The position numbers were made by a program, and so were the translations under genes. This document shows positions 40,209-49,813 of a stretch of 64,000 nt of DNA, one piece after another. The DNA comes from Paenibacillus sp. USDA918EY (lineage in GTDB: Bacteria; Bacillota; Bacilli; Paenibacillales; Paenibacillaceae). Position 1 is the first letter of the stretch. Each line of letters opens with the position of its first letter. The notes under the pieces are model-generated. The model had not been told where the DNA came from and made no database searches. It saw only the letters and a list, made by a program, of their open reading frames with translations. The stretch covers positions 1 to 64,000 of the forward strand of contig NZ_WTWY01000004.1 in NCBI RefSeq assembly GCF_009870825.1, given 5' to 3'.

Positions 40209-42082
40209 GCGTCGACCAATCGGCCGGATTCGAGGAATCGTTCGGCAAGCTCGCGGGTTGCGAGCTGGAGCTTTTAAAAGGGCTGGTCGGCCGGTTCGCC
40301 GGACAGCCTTTCGGCGAGCAGGCATGGGAAGGAATCGGCGGCATCGCCCGCACGGGCGCAGAACTGAAGCTGTCCTTCCTCCGGCTCCGAAAATACGGGT
40401 GGGTGCATGCCGTCAAAAAAGCCTGGGGCGAGCGGTTGTATTATATCCCGACGGAAAAGCTGGTCCGGCTGCTGCCGGCCCTGTATGTCCCGGAGCATAA
40501 CGGCGCCGCCGAAGCCGGACTGGTTTTCCGCCAGGAGGCGGGGCCGGGCCTTCCGCTGGATCTGCTGCACGCGCTGGCCTTTGTCGCGGATCAGGGACTT
40601 CCCTTGACGGTAAAAGGGACGGTCCATAAAAAAAGCCTGCAAAAGCTGATGGAGCCGGTCTTTTTGAGCGATGAGCACGTGAAGCGCCTAGCGCTGCAAT
40701 ACGCGCACCAGGATGCTTGGGAGCCGGCGCCGGCCGTTTTGCTGGACCTGCTGTTATGCACGGGACTTTTATTCCCCGGAAACGGAGCTTTCGTACTCGA
40801 GGGGGAGCGGCTCCGGTCATGGCTCAGCTTGACGGAACGCGAAATGAACCGCATCCTGCTCCGCACCGTTATCGAGCGTTACGGCCCGAATGACGCGGGC
40901 CTGCAGCTTTTTCGTTATTTCACTTGCTTCCTCCCGGATGCCGGGGGGCGATGGATCGATGTTTCGTCGCTGCTGCGGTGGATGGAGGGCGAAGGCATGC
41001 TGCGCGCGGCAGCCGCCTCGGAACAAGCCGAGGCGTGGCTTTGCGCCCTTGCCGGATTCGGTTGGGGGGATGTCGCGGAAACGGCCGAAGGAGGATGCGC
41101 CTTCCGCTGGAACGTTGATGCGGCGCGATTGCTGCTTGAAGACGAACCCGAGGTTGAAGCTCCCGCATCAGGCTTTTTCGTGCAGCCGGATTTTGACGTG
41201 CTTTGCCCTCCGGACGTTCCGTTCCTGCTGCGCTGGAAGCTGCTTGCTTTTGCCGAGTTGGTTCAATGCGACCGCGTTTCGGTATACAAGCTGACCCGGG
41301 CCGGGATTGCGAAGGCGGCGGAGAAGGGAATCGGCGCCGCGGAGATTGTTCAGGTTTTGTCGGCAGGCGCCGCGGCGGAAATCCCGGGCCATGTTGCCGC
41401 GGCCATCGAGCAGTGGGGCAGGGAACTCGGCCGCACCCGGTTCGAGGAGGCGCTGCTTTTGTCATGCCTGACCGAAAGCGAAGCGGACCGGATTGCGGCG
41501 GCCCGTTCGCGCATCGAAGGCGCTCTGGAGCGGATCGGCCCCAAACATTTTATCGCCAAAACCTCCGATACGGCCAAAATACGCAAAATTCTTGAAACCA
41601 TGGGGCTGGCTCCGCTAAAAACGATCGGAACCGGCGAACGCGCGCATCCGTCATATCCGCTGATCGGCGAAGAACCGGACGGGAAGGCCCGCGGCACCAT
41701 GCCGTGCGAAAGCTTCCATGAGCGGCAGGGCGTCGTTTACGGCGGCCGGCATGTCCGTTTTTTCGATCCGGATCCCGACATCCCGGAGCCTGCTTCGTTG
41801 TTTCCCGGGTACGAAGGGATTCCGGCGAGATGGCTTCGGGACTACCGGAGTTATCACAGCTCCACCGCGCAGACGATCGTCGAGCAGGCCCAAAGCTGGC
41901 AGACCCGGATTTTGCTGAACCTGGGAGGAAAACAAGCTGAATTCGCTCCCACGGCGGTTCATTCGGGCCCGTGGCGGGCAGAGGGCGTTTTGCATGACTT
42001 GGAAACCGGAGCGTACGAGCGGCGCGAGCTGACGGCCGGGGAACTGAGGGAGCTGAAATTGATCGTTCCCGAGTTCGATTGA
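40205..42082 (+). CDS. Helicase-associated protein, XPB partner (Helicase_C_3-like domain)
   Basis: This 625-residue protein is translationally coupled to the XPB gene by an ATGA overlap. The N-terminal half is winged-helix-like (LKLSFLRLRKYGWVHAVKK, LSLTEREMNRILL). Residues about 318-420 (GFFVQPDFDVLCPPDVPFLLRWKLLAFAELVQ) match the helicase-associated XPB/Ssl2 N-terminal-like family PF13625, seen also in Mycobacterium Rv0862c beside XPB Rv0861c. The C-terminal 110 residues contain PASLFPGYEGIPARWLRDYRSYH and a beta-rich end. It has no helicase motifs or obvious nuclease triad, so it is probably a DNA-binding or loading partner. Confidence 0.82.
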   Translation: MSVDQSAGFEESFGKLAGCELELLKGLVGRFAGQPFGEQAWEGIGGIARTGAELKLSFLRLRKYGWVHAVKKAWGERLYYIPTEKLVRLLPALYVPEHNGAAEAGLVFRQEAGPGLPLDLLHALAFVADQGLPLTVKGTVHKKSLQKLMEPVFLSDEHVKRLALQYAHQDAWEPAPAVLLDLLLCTGLLFPGNGAFVLEGERLRSWLSLTEREMNRILLRTVIERYGPNDAGLQLFRYFTCFLPDAGGRWIDVSSLLRWMEGEGMLRAAAASEQAEAWLCALAGFGWGDVAETAEGGCAFRWNVDAARLLLEDEPEVEAPASGFFVQPDFDVLCPPDVPFLLRWKLLAFAELVQCDRVSVYKLTRAGIAKAAEKGIGAAEIVQVLSAGAAAEIPGHVAAAIEQWGRELGRTRFEEALLLSCLTESEADRIAAARSRIEGALERIGPKHFIAKTSDTAKIRKILETMGLAPLKTIGTGERAHPSYPLIGEEPDGKARGTMPCESFHERQGVVYGGRHVRFFDPDPDIPEPASLFPGYEGIPARWLRDYRSYHSSTAQTIVEQAQSWQTRILLNLGGKQAEFAPTAVHSGPWRAEGVLHDLETGAYERRELTAGELRELKLIVPEFD

Positions 42083-42191
42083 GGCGATGGAAAAGAGCCG
42101 AAATCCCTCTTCTTAAGGGAGACGGGTTATGATATGATAGAAGAGTCCACTGGATGACGGTGGAACTTTTTAAAGAATCGGGTTGAATTTC

Positions 42192-42632
42192 ATGAGCGTA
42201 TCAGAAGTGCAAACGATGGACATGGCTGCCGTACTGATGAACGCCTATGAATTAGGCGATATGATCAATCAGTCGGTTGAGGTGTCTGATTACTTATATT
42301 GGAAGCAGCGCGTAGACAGCAATCCTGCCATTCAGGAGCTGGTCCGGCTGCTGGCAAAAAAGAAAGAACTCTTCGATGAAACCCAGCGCTTCGGGCATTT
42401 TCATCCGAACTACCACAGCGCGAAGGACGAGGTGACGGCCGTCGAACAACAGCTGGATCAGTTCGAAGAGGTGGCGCGGTTCAAGCAGGCGGAAAAGGTT
42501 CTTGACGACCTGCTTCACCAAATGTCGGAAATGATCGCATATTCCGTTTCGGACACCATCAAGGTGCCGAGCAACGATCCGCTTCCGAAACGCGGCTGCG
42601 GCGGTGGCGGCAAGTGCGGCTGCGGCGGCTGA
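42192..42632 (+). CDS. ricF: RicF (YlbF) family regulator with Cys-rich tail
   Basis: This 146-residue helical protein is of the YlbF/YmcA class. RFGHFHPNYHSAKDEV, the YlbF-typical centre, is present, and the chain ends PKRGCGGGGKCGCGG. In B. subtilis YlbF (RicF) works with RicA and RicT to promote mRNA maturation by RNase Y and to support competence, sporulation and biofilm formation; the C-terminal cysteines help to hold [4Fe-4S] clusters. The same tail is kept here. The ATG at 42192 is used; a TTG three codons upstream is possible. ylbG follows directly, as in Bacillus. Confidence 0.9.
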   Translation: MSVSEVQTMDMAAVLMNAYELGDMINQSVEVSDYLYWKQRVDSNPAIQELVRLLAKKKELFDETQRFGHFHPNYHSAKDEVTAVEQQLDQFEEVARFKQAEKVLDDLLHQMSEMIAYSVSDTIKVPSNDPLPKRGCGGGGKCGCGG

Positions 42633-42671
42633 ACCGGGCAAGAGACAGGGGACAAAGCGAGGTGGGAAAAG

Positions 42672-42935
42672 ATGTTTGCAGAACGGACAGGTTATATTAT
42701 ATGGGTCACGGATATCAAAGCGGCCAGAAACCTTGAGAAGTACGGGACCGTTCATTATATATCGAGACGCATGCATTATGTCGTCATGTACGTCAATGCG
42801 GATCGCGCCGAAGAGACCGCCAAAAACATTCGCAGGCTTTCCTATGTGCGAAAAATTGAGCGCTCCTACCGGAACGAGATCAAAACGGAATATTCGAAGG
42901 ATGTTCCCGACAAAACAAGATTTTATGGCCTATGA
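42672..42935 (+). CDS. ylbG: YlbG family protein (DUF2129)
   Basis: This 87-residue protein of the YlbG/DUF2129 family is recognised by RTGYIIWVTDIKAARNLEKYGTV split around residues 5-28, ISRRMHYVVMYVN and RRLSYVRKIERSYR. The function is unknown; the gene is regularly linked to ylbF. GAGGTGGGAAAAG precedes the ATG. It is co-oriented 39 bases after ricF and shares the terminator downstream. Confidence 0.92.
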   Translation: MFAERTGYIIWVTDIKAARNLEKYGTVHYISRRMHYVVMYVNADRAEETAKNIRRLSYVRKIERSYRNEIKTEYSKDVPDKTRFYGL

Positions 42936-43279
42936 CGGAACGGGGCCGTTCGTAGCCGCGGATGAACGCGGATTCCCATCCAAACAGAACGATGAGCTTT
43001 TCGCAAAAGCAGCCTAAGGGCTGCTTTTTTTTTTTTGCATGGACCAGCATCAGAAACGTTTCCGTTGGGGACAGCCGCCTTTGGGCGTCGCGGGGAGCAG
43101 GGAAGCTTTGTTCTGTTTTGGCGTGGCGCCGCTTTGTCGGATTGTCGCTTTTTAGTCTGAGAGCCATCTAAATCTATCGATTTTAAGACTTTTTTACTTG
43201 TGCAACATGTTGTTGTGATGTAATATAATAGGTAAAAATATCTAGATATAAAGTCCTATGTGGTGGAGAGTGATGTTCC
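42936..43279. other. Gene-free stretch after ylbG
   Basis: It contains the ricF-ylbG terminator and then about 170 bases of unremarkable sequence with no coding frame I would support. An AT-rich promoter-like end follows, with TATAAT at 43224-43229, no clear -35 box (TGCAAC at 17-base spacing), and the ribosome site of the next gene. Confidence 0.5.
43006..43033 (+). terminator. Intrinsic terminator of ricF-ylbG
   Basis: GCAGCC-TAAG-GGCTGC is preceded by AAA and followed by more than ten Ts. Confidence 0.9.
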
Positions 43280-43717
43280 ATGCGCGACAAAGGAATGGAA
43301 AGATGGAGCACCTATGAACCATTCTACGTTGTTCTGGGCGATAAGAAGGTTGCTGACATCGTCATAACCAATCATGCAAAAACAAGATATAACGATCGCA
43401 TCGAGCGCGGGGATCACCAGACGGACGACATTGCGGCATGGATGTGGGAATGTCTGAAGCAAAGCCGGATGCTCCCTTATTACCGAAATGAACAGGACGT
43501 TTATTTGATCGACGAGGATTTGGTCGTCGTTGCCGAGTTTACCGAGCTTGAGGGGGAATATGATATCACCGGCAATCCGTTGCATAAAATGATCGTGGTT
43601 ACGTTTTTGGGCCGGATGTCCGAAACGATCGAACTGAGAGATTTGAAATCCTATTACTCCTGGCTTCGCCATTCCCGAAGAATGACGCTCATTAAAAATA
43701 CGCGCAAACGCAGATAG
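43280..43717 (+). CDS. Uncharacterised protein with HA-x-x-R motif, 145 aa
   Basis: I do not recognise a named family with certainty. Near residue 31 the phrase ITNHAKTRYNDRIERG has the HA-x-x-R ... R pattern of DUF4258/BrnT-like small RNase-fold proteins, followed by beta strands (DVYLIDEDLVVVAEFTE, MIVVTFLGRM) and a very basic end (RHSRRMTLIKNTRKRR). Soluble, with no signal peptide. GGTGGAGAG fits the ATG used. It could be a nucleic-acid-binding protein. No antitoxin-like neighbour is visible, so a toxin role is not supported. Confidence 0.65.
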   Translation: MRDKGMERWSTYEPFYVVLGDKKVADIVITNHAKTRYNDRIERGDHQTDDIAAWMWECLKQSRMLPYYRNEQDVYLIDEDLVVVAEFTELEGEYDITGNPLHKMIVVTFLGRMSETIELRDLKSYYSWLRHSRRMTLIKNTRKRR

Positions 43718-43752
43718 CCTATTATTTTACATACGATGATGCTGCATGGCCG

Positions 43753-43788
43753 GCATGGGATCCGAGAAGGCGGGTTCCATGCTTTTTT
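43753..43788 (+). terminator. Intrinsic terminator
   Basis: GCATGG and CCATGC pair at the base, with an inner CCG/CGG, followed by six Ts. Confidence 0.75.
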
Positions 43789-43833
43789 GTGTTTCTTTTT
43801 TTTTTCGGCCAGAAGCCCGTCTCCCCGGTTCAT

Positions 43834-43863
43834 TTGGCGGAAGCGTCCCGCTTCCTATACAAT
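43834..43863 (+). promoter_or_regulatory. Putative promoter of the PHP gene
   Basis: TTGGCG and TACAAT are spaced by 18 bases, about 37 bases upstream of the ATG. Confidence 0.45.
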
Positions 43864-43899
43864 AAGGAAAAAGAACGATGGAATCAGGAGGAAAACTTT

Positions 43900-44769
43900 A
43901 TGGCTGCTGCAACAGGAAGATGCGACCTGCATACGCACTCGCTGGCGTCGGACGGCATGCAAAGCCCCGCGGAAAACGTGCGGCTTGCCCGGGAGAGAGG
44001 GCTGGCGGCCATCGCCATTACCGACCACGATACCGTGGCGGGCGTGAAGGAGGCGATGGACGAAGGCGAGCGCTGCGGCGTCGCCGTCGTCCCCGGCGTG
44101 GAAATCAGCACGCGCGCGGGCGGAAAGGACATCCATGTGCTCGGGTATTACGTCGATTGCGGGAATGAAACGTTTCTGAAGAGGCTTGCCGGGTTGCGGA
44201 ACACAAGGGAAGGGCGCAACGAAAAAATGATCGCGAAGCTGCAGGAGCTTGGCGTGGATATAACGATGGAAGAGGTCATCGCCGGACTCGGGAGGGAGCT
44301 GCGGCCCGACGAGACCGTCGGACGCCCGCATATGGCGGATGTGCTGGTAAGGAAAGGATATGCCCGCGATATGCGTGACGCGTTTGACAAATATTTGGGC
44401 GAAAACGCCCCTGCGTACGTGTCCGTGCCGCGGATTTCCCCGGAAGAAGCGTGTTTGTGGATCCGCGAGGCCGGAGGGACGCCGGTGCTGGCGCATCCGG
44501 GAATTTACGGCGACGATGCGCTTGTGGAGCGGATTTTGGAAAAAGCCAAGCCGGCCGGCATCGAGGTGTTTCATTCGGATCATCGTCCGGAAGACGAGAA
44601 ACGTTATCAAGCGATGGCCGATGCCCACGGGCTGATCGTGACGGCGGGCTCCGATTTCCACGGGGCCAGGCAGGGCGTCGTGTTCCACGGCGACATCGGC
44701 AGCCGGACGGTATCGGCCGCGGTATTGGAGCAATTAAAGCGGGCGTCCGCCGGCGGCGGATCATGCTGA
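43900..44769 (+). CDS. PHP domain phosphoesterase (RNase AM/YciV-like)
   Basis: This 289-residue protein of the PHP superfamily has trinuclear metal-site motifs in CDLHTHSLASDG, AITDHDTVAG, the glutamate of VPGVEIST, HVLGYYVD, LAHPGIY, FHSDH and GSDFHG. The YciV/TrpH subgroup hydrolyses 3',5'-nucleoside bisphosphates and trims short RNA 5' ends, which is the most likely activity. CAGGAGGAAAACTTT fixes the ATG; an upstream in-frame extension crosses the promoter. It is a single gene with a strong terminator. Confidence 0.9.
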   Translation: MAAATGRCDLHTHSLASDGMQSPAENVRLARERGLAAIAITDHDTVAGVKEAMDEGERCGVAVVPGVEISTRAGGKDIHVLGYYVDCGNETFLKRLAGLRNTREGRNEKMIAKLQELGVDITMEEVIAGLGRELRPDETVGRPHMADVLVRKGYARDMRDAFDKYLGENAPAYVSVPRISPEEACLWIREAGGTPVLAHPGIYGDDALVERILEKAKPAGIEVFHSDHRPEDEKRYQAMADAHGLIVTAGSDFHGARQGVVFHGDIGSRTVSAAVLEQLKRASAGGGSC

Positions 44770-44776
44770 AGTGGAC

Positions 44777-44826
44777 AAAAAAAGCTGCGCGTTTCTGCTT
44801 GAAGAGCAGAAGCGGCAGCTTTTTTG
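44777..44826 (+). terminator. Intrinsic terminator of the PHP gene
   Basis: AAAAAAGCTGC pairs with GGCAGCTTTTTT, and inner TTCTGCT pairs with AGCAGAA; Ts follow. Confidence 0.88.
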
Positions 44827-44913
44827 TTTTTGGCGAACAAATATGGCTCGGTCGCCTGGCTATCGCCTGAGGAACGGCAAAAGCAGCGCAGGGACGGAAT
44901 CGTTTGATTCGCC

Positions 44914-46671
44914 TTATTTCAACGCGTTGGCAAGGCTTTTGATCCGTTTCTCGTCCGGCGTAATCACAAGCGTTTTCTGATGATCATAGATGACGAAACC
45001 CGGTTTTGCCCCGTTCGGCTTGTGCACGTGACGGATCAAGGTGTAGTCGACGGGTACGCTGCTGGACTCTTTGGCCTGACTGTAATAGGCGGCGAGCATC
45101 GCCGCTTCCTCAAGCGTCGCGTCGCCGTATTCGCCGCCGCGGATGACGACGTGCGAGCCGGGAATGTCTTTGGTATGCAGCCACGTATCTCCGGAGCTGG
45201 CCAGCTTGTTGGTCAAATATTCGTTTTGCAGGTTGTTTTTGCCGACATAGATTTCGATGCCCTCGGACGACGTAAACACATGCAGCGTAGGACGGTCGTT
45301 TTTTTTCTTTTTCTTCGTCTTTTTGCTGCGGTCGCGGAGATATCCCTGCTGGATGAGCTCCTCGCGGATTTCGTCGATGTCGCTCATGGACGCATAGGAC
45401 AGCTGCTGCAGCAGCTCGTCCATGTAGCGGATTTCTTCCTTTGTTTTCTCCAGCTGCTCTTGAATGACGACGAGGCTGTTTTTGTATTTGTTGTATTTTT
45501 TGAAATACCGCTGGGCGTTGTCCGACGGCGTCAGCAGCGGATCGAGCGGGATGGCGACCGTCTTTTGCTCCTCGTCGTAAAAATTGACCAGCTCCGCCGT
45601 CTTGTCGCCTTTTTGGATCGTATGCAGCGAAGCGAACAGCAGTTCACCATAGATCCGATACTTGTCGGCATCATCCGCTTCGGCCAGATCTTTGTGCAGG
45701 TGATCGAGTTTTTTAATGTTTTTGGAGCGTTCGTTTTGCAAAAAACGCAGCAGGTCGCTCACCTTTTGCTTGACCGTATCCCGTTCGGCCTTTTCCCCGA
45801 AATAATCCTCCATGCAGGCGCTGATCGAATCGTAATGCTTGATTTCGTCCTGCAGCAGCGTCAGGTTGACGGCGGAAAAAACGATTTTGCCCTTGGCGTT
45901 TGCTCCGGATACCGGCGCGTAATCATGCGTTCGGACGGGCTCCATCACCGAGGCGAAAGCCTCCCATAATGCGGAGCAGCGCGCATACGTCTCCTCCTCG
46001 TTTAATTGTGGTTCGGATACCGCCTGGATGCCGGCACGGTGCGCGATTTCCTGGGCGACCAGCGGGCTCACCCCGCTGAACGTATCGACGATCCACGAAA
46101 CCGGATCCTGCGCGCCGGAGCATTTGACGATAAAATCCTTCCGGTCCGCCGCCAGCGGATCGACCTTATTTTGCTGCGGTGGCTCGGTATAGGCAAACCC
46201 CGGCATGACGATCCGGTAGCTGCTGATGCTCGGCGTGACATGGTGAATGCCGTCGAGAATGGTTTCGCTCGCATGGTCGGTCAAGATGATGTTGCTGTGG
46301 CGCCCCATCAGCTCGACGATGATTTTTTTGGTCGACACGTCCCCGAGCTCGTCGCGCTGGCGAACCGTCAAATGGATGATGCGTTCCATGCCGACCTGGG
46401 CGACGTCCTCGATGATACCGCCTTCGCAATGCTTGCGCATGAGCATGCAAAACATCGGCGCTTCCTGCGGGTTCATGAAACTCCGGTCCGTAAAATGCAC
46501 GCGCGGGTATGTCGGGTTTGCCGACAACAGCAGCTTGGCGTTGCCTTCGCGCGTGCGCAGGTGAAGCAGCAGATCATGGTCTCCGGGCTGGTATATTTTG
46601 CTGATCCGGGCGCCGCGGCATTTCTCCAGCTCGTGCACGATCGCCCTCGTTACGATTCCGTCCAATGACAT
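44914..46671 (-). CDS. rqcH: Ribosome-associated quality control factor RqcH (NFACT family)
   Basis: This 585-residue protein is the bacterial Rqc2/NEMF homologue, also called FbpA or YloA. It binds obstructed 50S subunits and adds C-terminal alanine tails to stalled chains. Order: NFACT-N domain (about 1-220, start MSLDGIVTRAIVHELEK with the NPTYPRVHFTD region), helix-hairpin-helix, a long coiled coil (about 280-430), a basic KKTKKKKKNDRPT patch and the NFACT-R domain with GKNNLQNEYLT and HTKDIPGSHVVIRG. GGAGATATAAAAC precedes the ATG. It is divergent from the calcium ATPase gene, where Bacillus has yloA and yloB in tandem. Confidence 0.95.
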   Translation of the reverse strand: MSLDGIVTRAIVHELEKCRGARISKIYQPGDHDLLLHLRTREGNAKLLLSANPTYPRVHFTDRSFMNPQEAPMFCMLMRKHCEGGIIEDVAQVGMERIIHLTVRQRDELGDVSTKKIIVELMGRHSNIILTDHASETILDGIHHVTPSISSYRIVMPGFAYTEPPQQNKVDPLAADRKDFIVKCSGAQDPVSWIVDTFSGVSPLVAQEIAHRAGIQAVSEPQLNEEETYARCSALWEAFASVMEPVRTHDYAPVSGANAKGKIVFSAVNLTLLQDEIKHYDSISACMEDYFGEKAERDTVKQKVSDLLRFLQNERSKNIKKLDHLHKDLAEADDADKYRIYGELLFASLHTIQKGDKTAELVNFYDEEQKTVAIPLDPLLTPSDNAQRYFKKYNKYKNSLVVIQEQLEKTKEEIRYMDELLQQLSYASMSDIDEIREELIQQGYLRDRSKKTKKKKKNDRPTLHVFTSSEGIEIYVGKNNLQNEYLTNKLASSGDTWLHTKDIPGSHVVIRGGEYGDATLEEAAMLAAYYSQAKESSSVPVDYTLIRHVHKPNGAKPGFVIYDHQKTLVITPDEKRIKSLANALK

Positions 46672-46731
46672 GTTTTATATCTCCTATCTATCGTATATGT
46701 AATAAGTTGGATGATTGCGGGTGACTTGTTC

Positions 46732-46780
46732 GGATTTTGCGTCATTCGGTACGGCCGATTTATGGATTTCTGCAAAATCC
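46732..46780. repeat. Palindromic motif pair in the rqcH/yloB divergent region
   Basis: GGATTTCTGCAAAATCC (46764-46780) is nearly the same as the 17-mer upstream of aroA. A half-copy GGATTTTGC (46732-46740) lies inverted to its right end. The pair could form a hairpin or be two regulator sites between the divergent promoters. Confidence 0.45.
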
Positions 46781-46948
46781 CCTCTTCAAAACCAGTCCTC
46801 TCTATGATGCCATAGTTTGCCCAAAAACTTAAGAGGCCCGTGCTGTGATATTTCAGGCCCTGTCCGAATACATTTACGTTAGAACAGGTGGAAAAGCTGT
46901 CCGGCGCCTTGCCGGCAGCAGCATAAAGAGCGGGAGGGAAAGGGAAGC

Positions 46949-49735
46949 ATGGAACAAAAAGCATGGCATCAGATGAATGCCGAAGATCTGCAGCAGATTC
47001 TGAACGTGCAGTTGCAGCGCGGCCTGACCGAAGAACAGGCTGACGAGCGAAGAAAGCAGCATGGAAGCAACGAGCTGTCCGAAGGCAAAAAGATCTCTTT
47101 ATTCGCACTGTTTTTGAACCAGTTCAAGGATTTTATGACTCTGGTGCTGATGGGGGCCACCTTGGTGTCCGGCCTGCTGGGCGAATATCTGGATGCCGTT
47201 ACGATTATTGCCATCATTTTGCTGAACGGAGTGCTGGGGTTTATCCAGGAATTCCGGGCCGAGCGTTCCCTGCGCGCGCTGAAGCAGCTGTCGGCTCCGT
47301 CCGCCAAAGTGCTCAGGGAAGGCAGGGTCGTCTCGATTCCGGCGAAAATGCTCGTTCCCGGAGACGTCGTCCTGCTGGAGAGCGGCGATCGGGTTCCGGC
47401 CGACGTGCGGTGGCTGGAGACAAGCAGCTGTTACATCGAGGAATCGGCGCTGACGGGCGAATCGGTTCCCGTCGGGAAGCACAGCCAGGCGATATCGGAA
47501 TCCGAGGTGCCTCTCGGGGATCAGAAAAACCTCGGCTTCATGGGCACGATGATGACGCGCGGCACCGCCAAAGGGATCGTCGTCCGGACCGGCATGGATA
47601 CGGAGATGGGCAAAATCGCCGACCTGATCCAAAATACCGACACGCAGCAAACCCCGCTGCAGCATCGGTTGGAGCAGCTCGGCAAACTGCTTATTATGCT
47701 CGCGCTCGGCCTGACCGTCATGGTCGTGGTGGCGGGCATCCTGCATGGACAGCCCGCGGTCGGCATGTTCCTCGCCGGCGTCAGCCTTGCCGTCGCCGCC
47801 ATACCGGAAGGGCTGCCGGCCATCGTGACCGTCGCATTGGCGCTTGGCGTGCAGCGGATGATTAAACGGAAGGCGATCGTCAGGAAGCTTCCTTCCGTCG
47901 AAACGCTCGGCTGCGCGTCCGTCATTTGCTCGGATAAGACAGGCACTTTGACCCAAAACAAAATGACCGTCACGCGGCTATGGGTCGGCGGCAGGGATCT
48001 GGAAGTGACGGGAGACGGGTACGCCCCGACGGGCCAAATTCTCGAAAAGGGCAAAGCCATCGATGTCCGGAACGACCAAGCGCTGCGCCGCCTGCTGCAA
48101 ATCGGGGCTCTGTGCAACAATGCCGAAATTTACGAGGTGCAGCAGACGGAGCCGAAGGGCAAACGCAAAGGGAAAGAAGAGCCGGCAGGTTCCGTATGGG
48201 GGCTTAAAGGAGATCCGACCGAAGGCGCGCTGATCACGTTGTCTTCCAAAATGGGCGTGACCCCGGATTCGTTGTCGGGATTGTACAAACGCGACCAGGA
48301 ATTCCCCTTCGATTCCGAGCGCAAGCTGATGTCCGTTGTGGTCAGCCATCAAGGCGGCCGGCTGCTGTGCACGAAAGGCGCCCCGGACGTGCTTTTGAAC
48401 CAGTGCGCTTATATTTTATGGGAAGGAAACGTCGTGCCGTTTACCGCCACCTTGAAGCAAAAAGTGCTGGCGGCCAACGAGCAGATGGCCTCGAACGCGC
48501 TCCGGGTGCTGGGGACCGCGTACCGCGACGTACGCGCAAACGATTCGTTGAGCAGCGAAAAGGATGCCGAAAGCCAGCTCGTATTCGTCGGCTTGGCCGG
48601 CATGATCGATCCGCCGCGGCGCGAGGTCCGCGACGCGATCAACACCTGCCGCCGCGCCGGCATCAAAACGGTCATGATTACCGGGGACCACGGCACCACG
48701 GCGGAGGCGATCGCGCAGCAGCTCAGCATCATGCCCCGCGGCGGGTTGGCGATGACGGGCCAGGAGCTGAACCGGATCGACGATGCGGAGCTGGATTCGA
48801 AGGTGGACAACATCTATGTATACTCCCGCGTTTCGCCGGAGCATAAGCTGCGGATCGTGAAGTCGCTGCAGCGCAAAGGCCATGTCGTGGCGATGACGGG
48901 AGACGGCGTGAACGACGCGCCGGCGATCAAAGCCGCCGACATCGGCATCGCCATGGGGATCACGGGAACCGACGTTACCAAGGAAGCTTCGGCGCTGGTG
49001 CTCAGCGACGACAACTTCTCCACGATCGTTGCGGCGATCGAGGAAGGCCGGAGCATTTACGAAAATATCCGCAAGTTTATCCGCTACCTGCTGGCGTCGA
49101 ACGTGGGCGAAATTTTGACGATGTTTTTTGCGATGATGCTGGCGCTGCCGCTCCCGCTGCTGCCGATCCAGATTTTGTGGGTCAACCTGGTGACCGACGG
49201 CCTGCCGGCGATGGCGCTTGGCGTCGACCAGCCGGAGAAGGATTTGATGGAGCATAAACCGCGCGGCGCGAAAGAAAACATCTTCGCGCGGCGGCTCGGC
49301 TGGAAAATCATCAGCCGCGGTTTTTTGATCGGCTTTTGCACGCTGGGAGCCTTCTGGCTGACGCTTCGGATCGATCCCGGCAACGCGGGGCAAATCGCCA
49401 AGGCCCAATCGGTCGCGTTCGCCACGCTCGTTTTGGCGCAGCTCATCCACGTATTCGACTGCAGAAGCTCGCGGTCCATTTTCCACCGCAATCCGCTGCA
49501 AAACAAATATTTGGTGCTGGCGGTGCTCTCCTCGGTCGTCCTGATGCTAGGCGTCATGTACATCGAGTCGCTGCAGCCGATCTTCAAGACGGTGCCGCTC
49601 GGTTTCCGCGAATGGGCGATTTCGATCGTTGCCGCGGGCATTCCGACATTCCTCATGGGCGCGGGCAGCGTTTGGGGCGGCAGACGCCAGAAGCGCAGAC
49701 GCTTCGTGGCGAAAAGTACAAACATTTCGGCATAA
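46949..49735 (+). CDS. yloB: Calcium-transporting P-type ATPase (YloB-like)
   Basis: This 928-residue type IIA P-type ATPase pumps calcium out of the cytoplasm. It begins with a cation-ATPase N domain (about 1-70). The phosphorylated aspartate is D329 in [17 protein letters not shown] (actuator), the KGAPD nucleotide-binding motif, [14 protein letters not shown] and [22 protein letters not shown] are all present. The membrane calcium site includes PEGLPA in helix 4. About ten membrane segments fit the family. GGAGGGAAAGGGAAGC precedes the ATG. A second calcium exporter, the CaCA antiporter, is 12 kb away. Confidence 0.95.
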   Translation: MEQKAWHQMNAEDLQQILNVQLQRGLTEEQADERRKQHGSNELSEGKKISLFALFLNQFKDFMTLVLMGATLVSGLLGEYLDAVTIIAIILLNGVLGFIQEFRAERSLRALKQLSAPSAKVLREGRVVSIPAKMLVPGDVVLLESGDRVPADVRWLETSSCYIEESALTGESVPVGKHSQAISESEVPLGDQKNLGFMGTMMTRGTAKGIVVRTGMDTEMGKIADLIQNTDTQQTPLQHRLEQLGKLLIMLALGLTVMVVVAGILHGQPAVGMFLAGVSLAVAAIPEGLPAIVTVALALGVQRMIKRKAIVRKLPSVETLGCASVICSDKTGTLTQNKMTVTRLWVGGRDLEVTGDGYAPTGQILEKGKAIDVRNDQALRRLLQIGALCNNAEIYEVQQTEPKGKRKGKEEPAGSVWGLKGDPTEGALITLSSKMGVTPDSLSGLYKRDQEFPFDSERKLMSVVVSHQGGRLLCTKGAPDVLLNQCAYILWEGNVVPFTATLKQKVLAANEQMASNALRVLGTAYRDVRANDSLSSEKDAESQLVFVGLAGMIDPPRREVRDAINTCRRAGIKTVMITGDHGTTAEAIAQQLSIMPRGGLAMTGQELNRIDDAELDSKVDNIYVYSRVSPEHKLRIVKSLQRKGHVVAMTGDGVNDAPAIKAADIGIAMGITGTDVTKEASALVLSDDNFSTIVAAIEEGRSIYENIRKFIRYLLASNVGEILTMFFAMMLALPLPLLPIQILWVNLVTDGLPAMALGVDQPEKDLMEHKPRGAKENIFARRLGWKIISRGFLIGFCTLGAFWLTLRIDPGNAGQIAKAQSVAFATLVLAQLIHVFDCRSSRSIFHRNPLQNKYLVLAVLSSVVLMLGVMYIESLQPIFKTVPLGFREWAISIVAAGIPTFLMGAGSVWGGRRQKRRRFVAKSTNISA

Positions 49736-49813
49736 AGTTTATACATTTCAGCCATTCCTTAAGTTATGCTAGGGAACAGAAAAAACAAGCAACTTAAGGA
49801 GTGGCAGCAGCCG

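Noticed and set aside
43280-43717. Toxin-antitoxin module
   Set aside because: The HA-x-x-R motif recalls BrnT-like toxins, but no antitoxin-sized partner lies on either side; the neighbours are a terminator and a PHP phosphatase gene.
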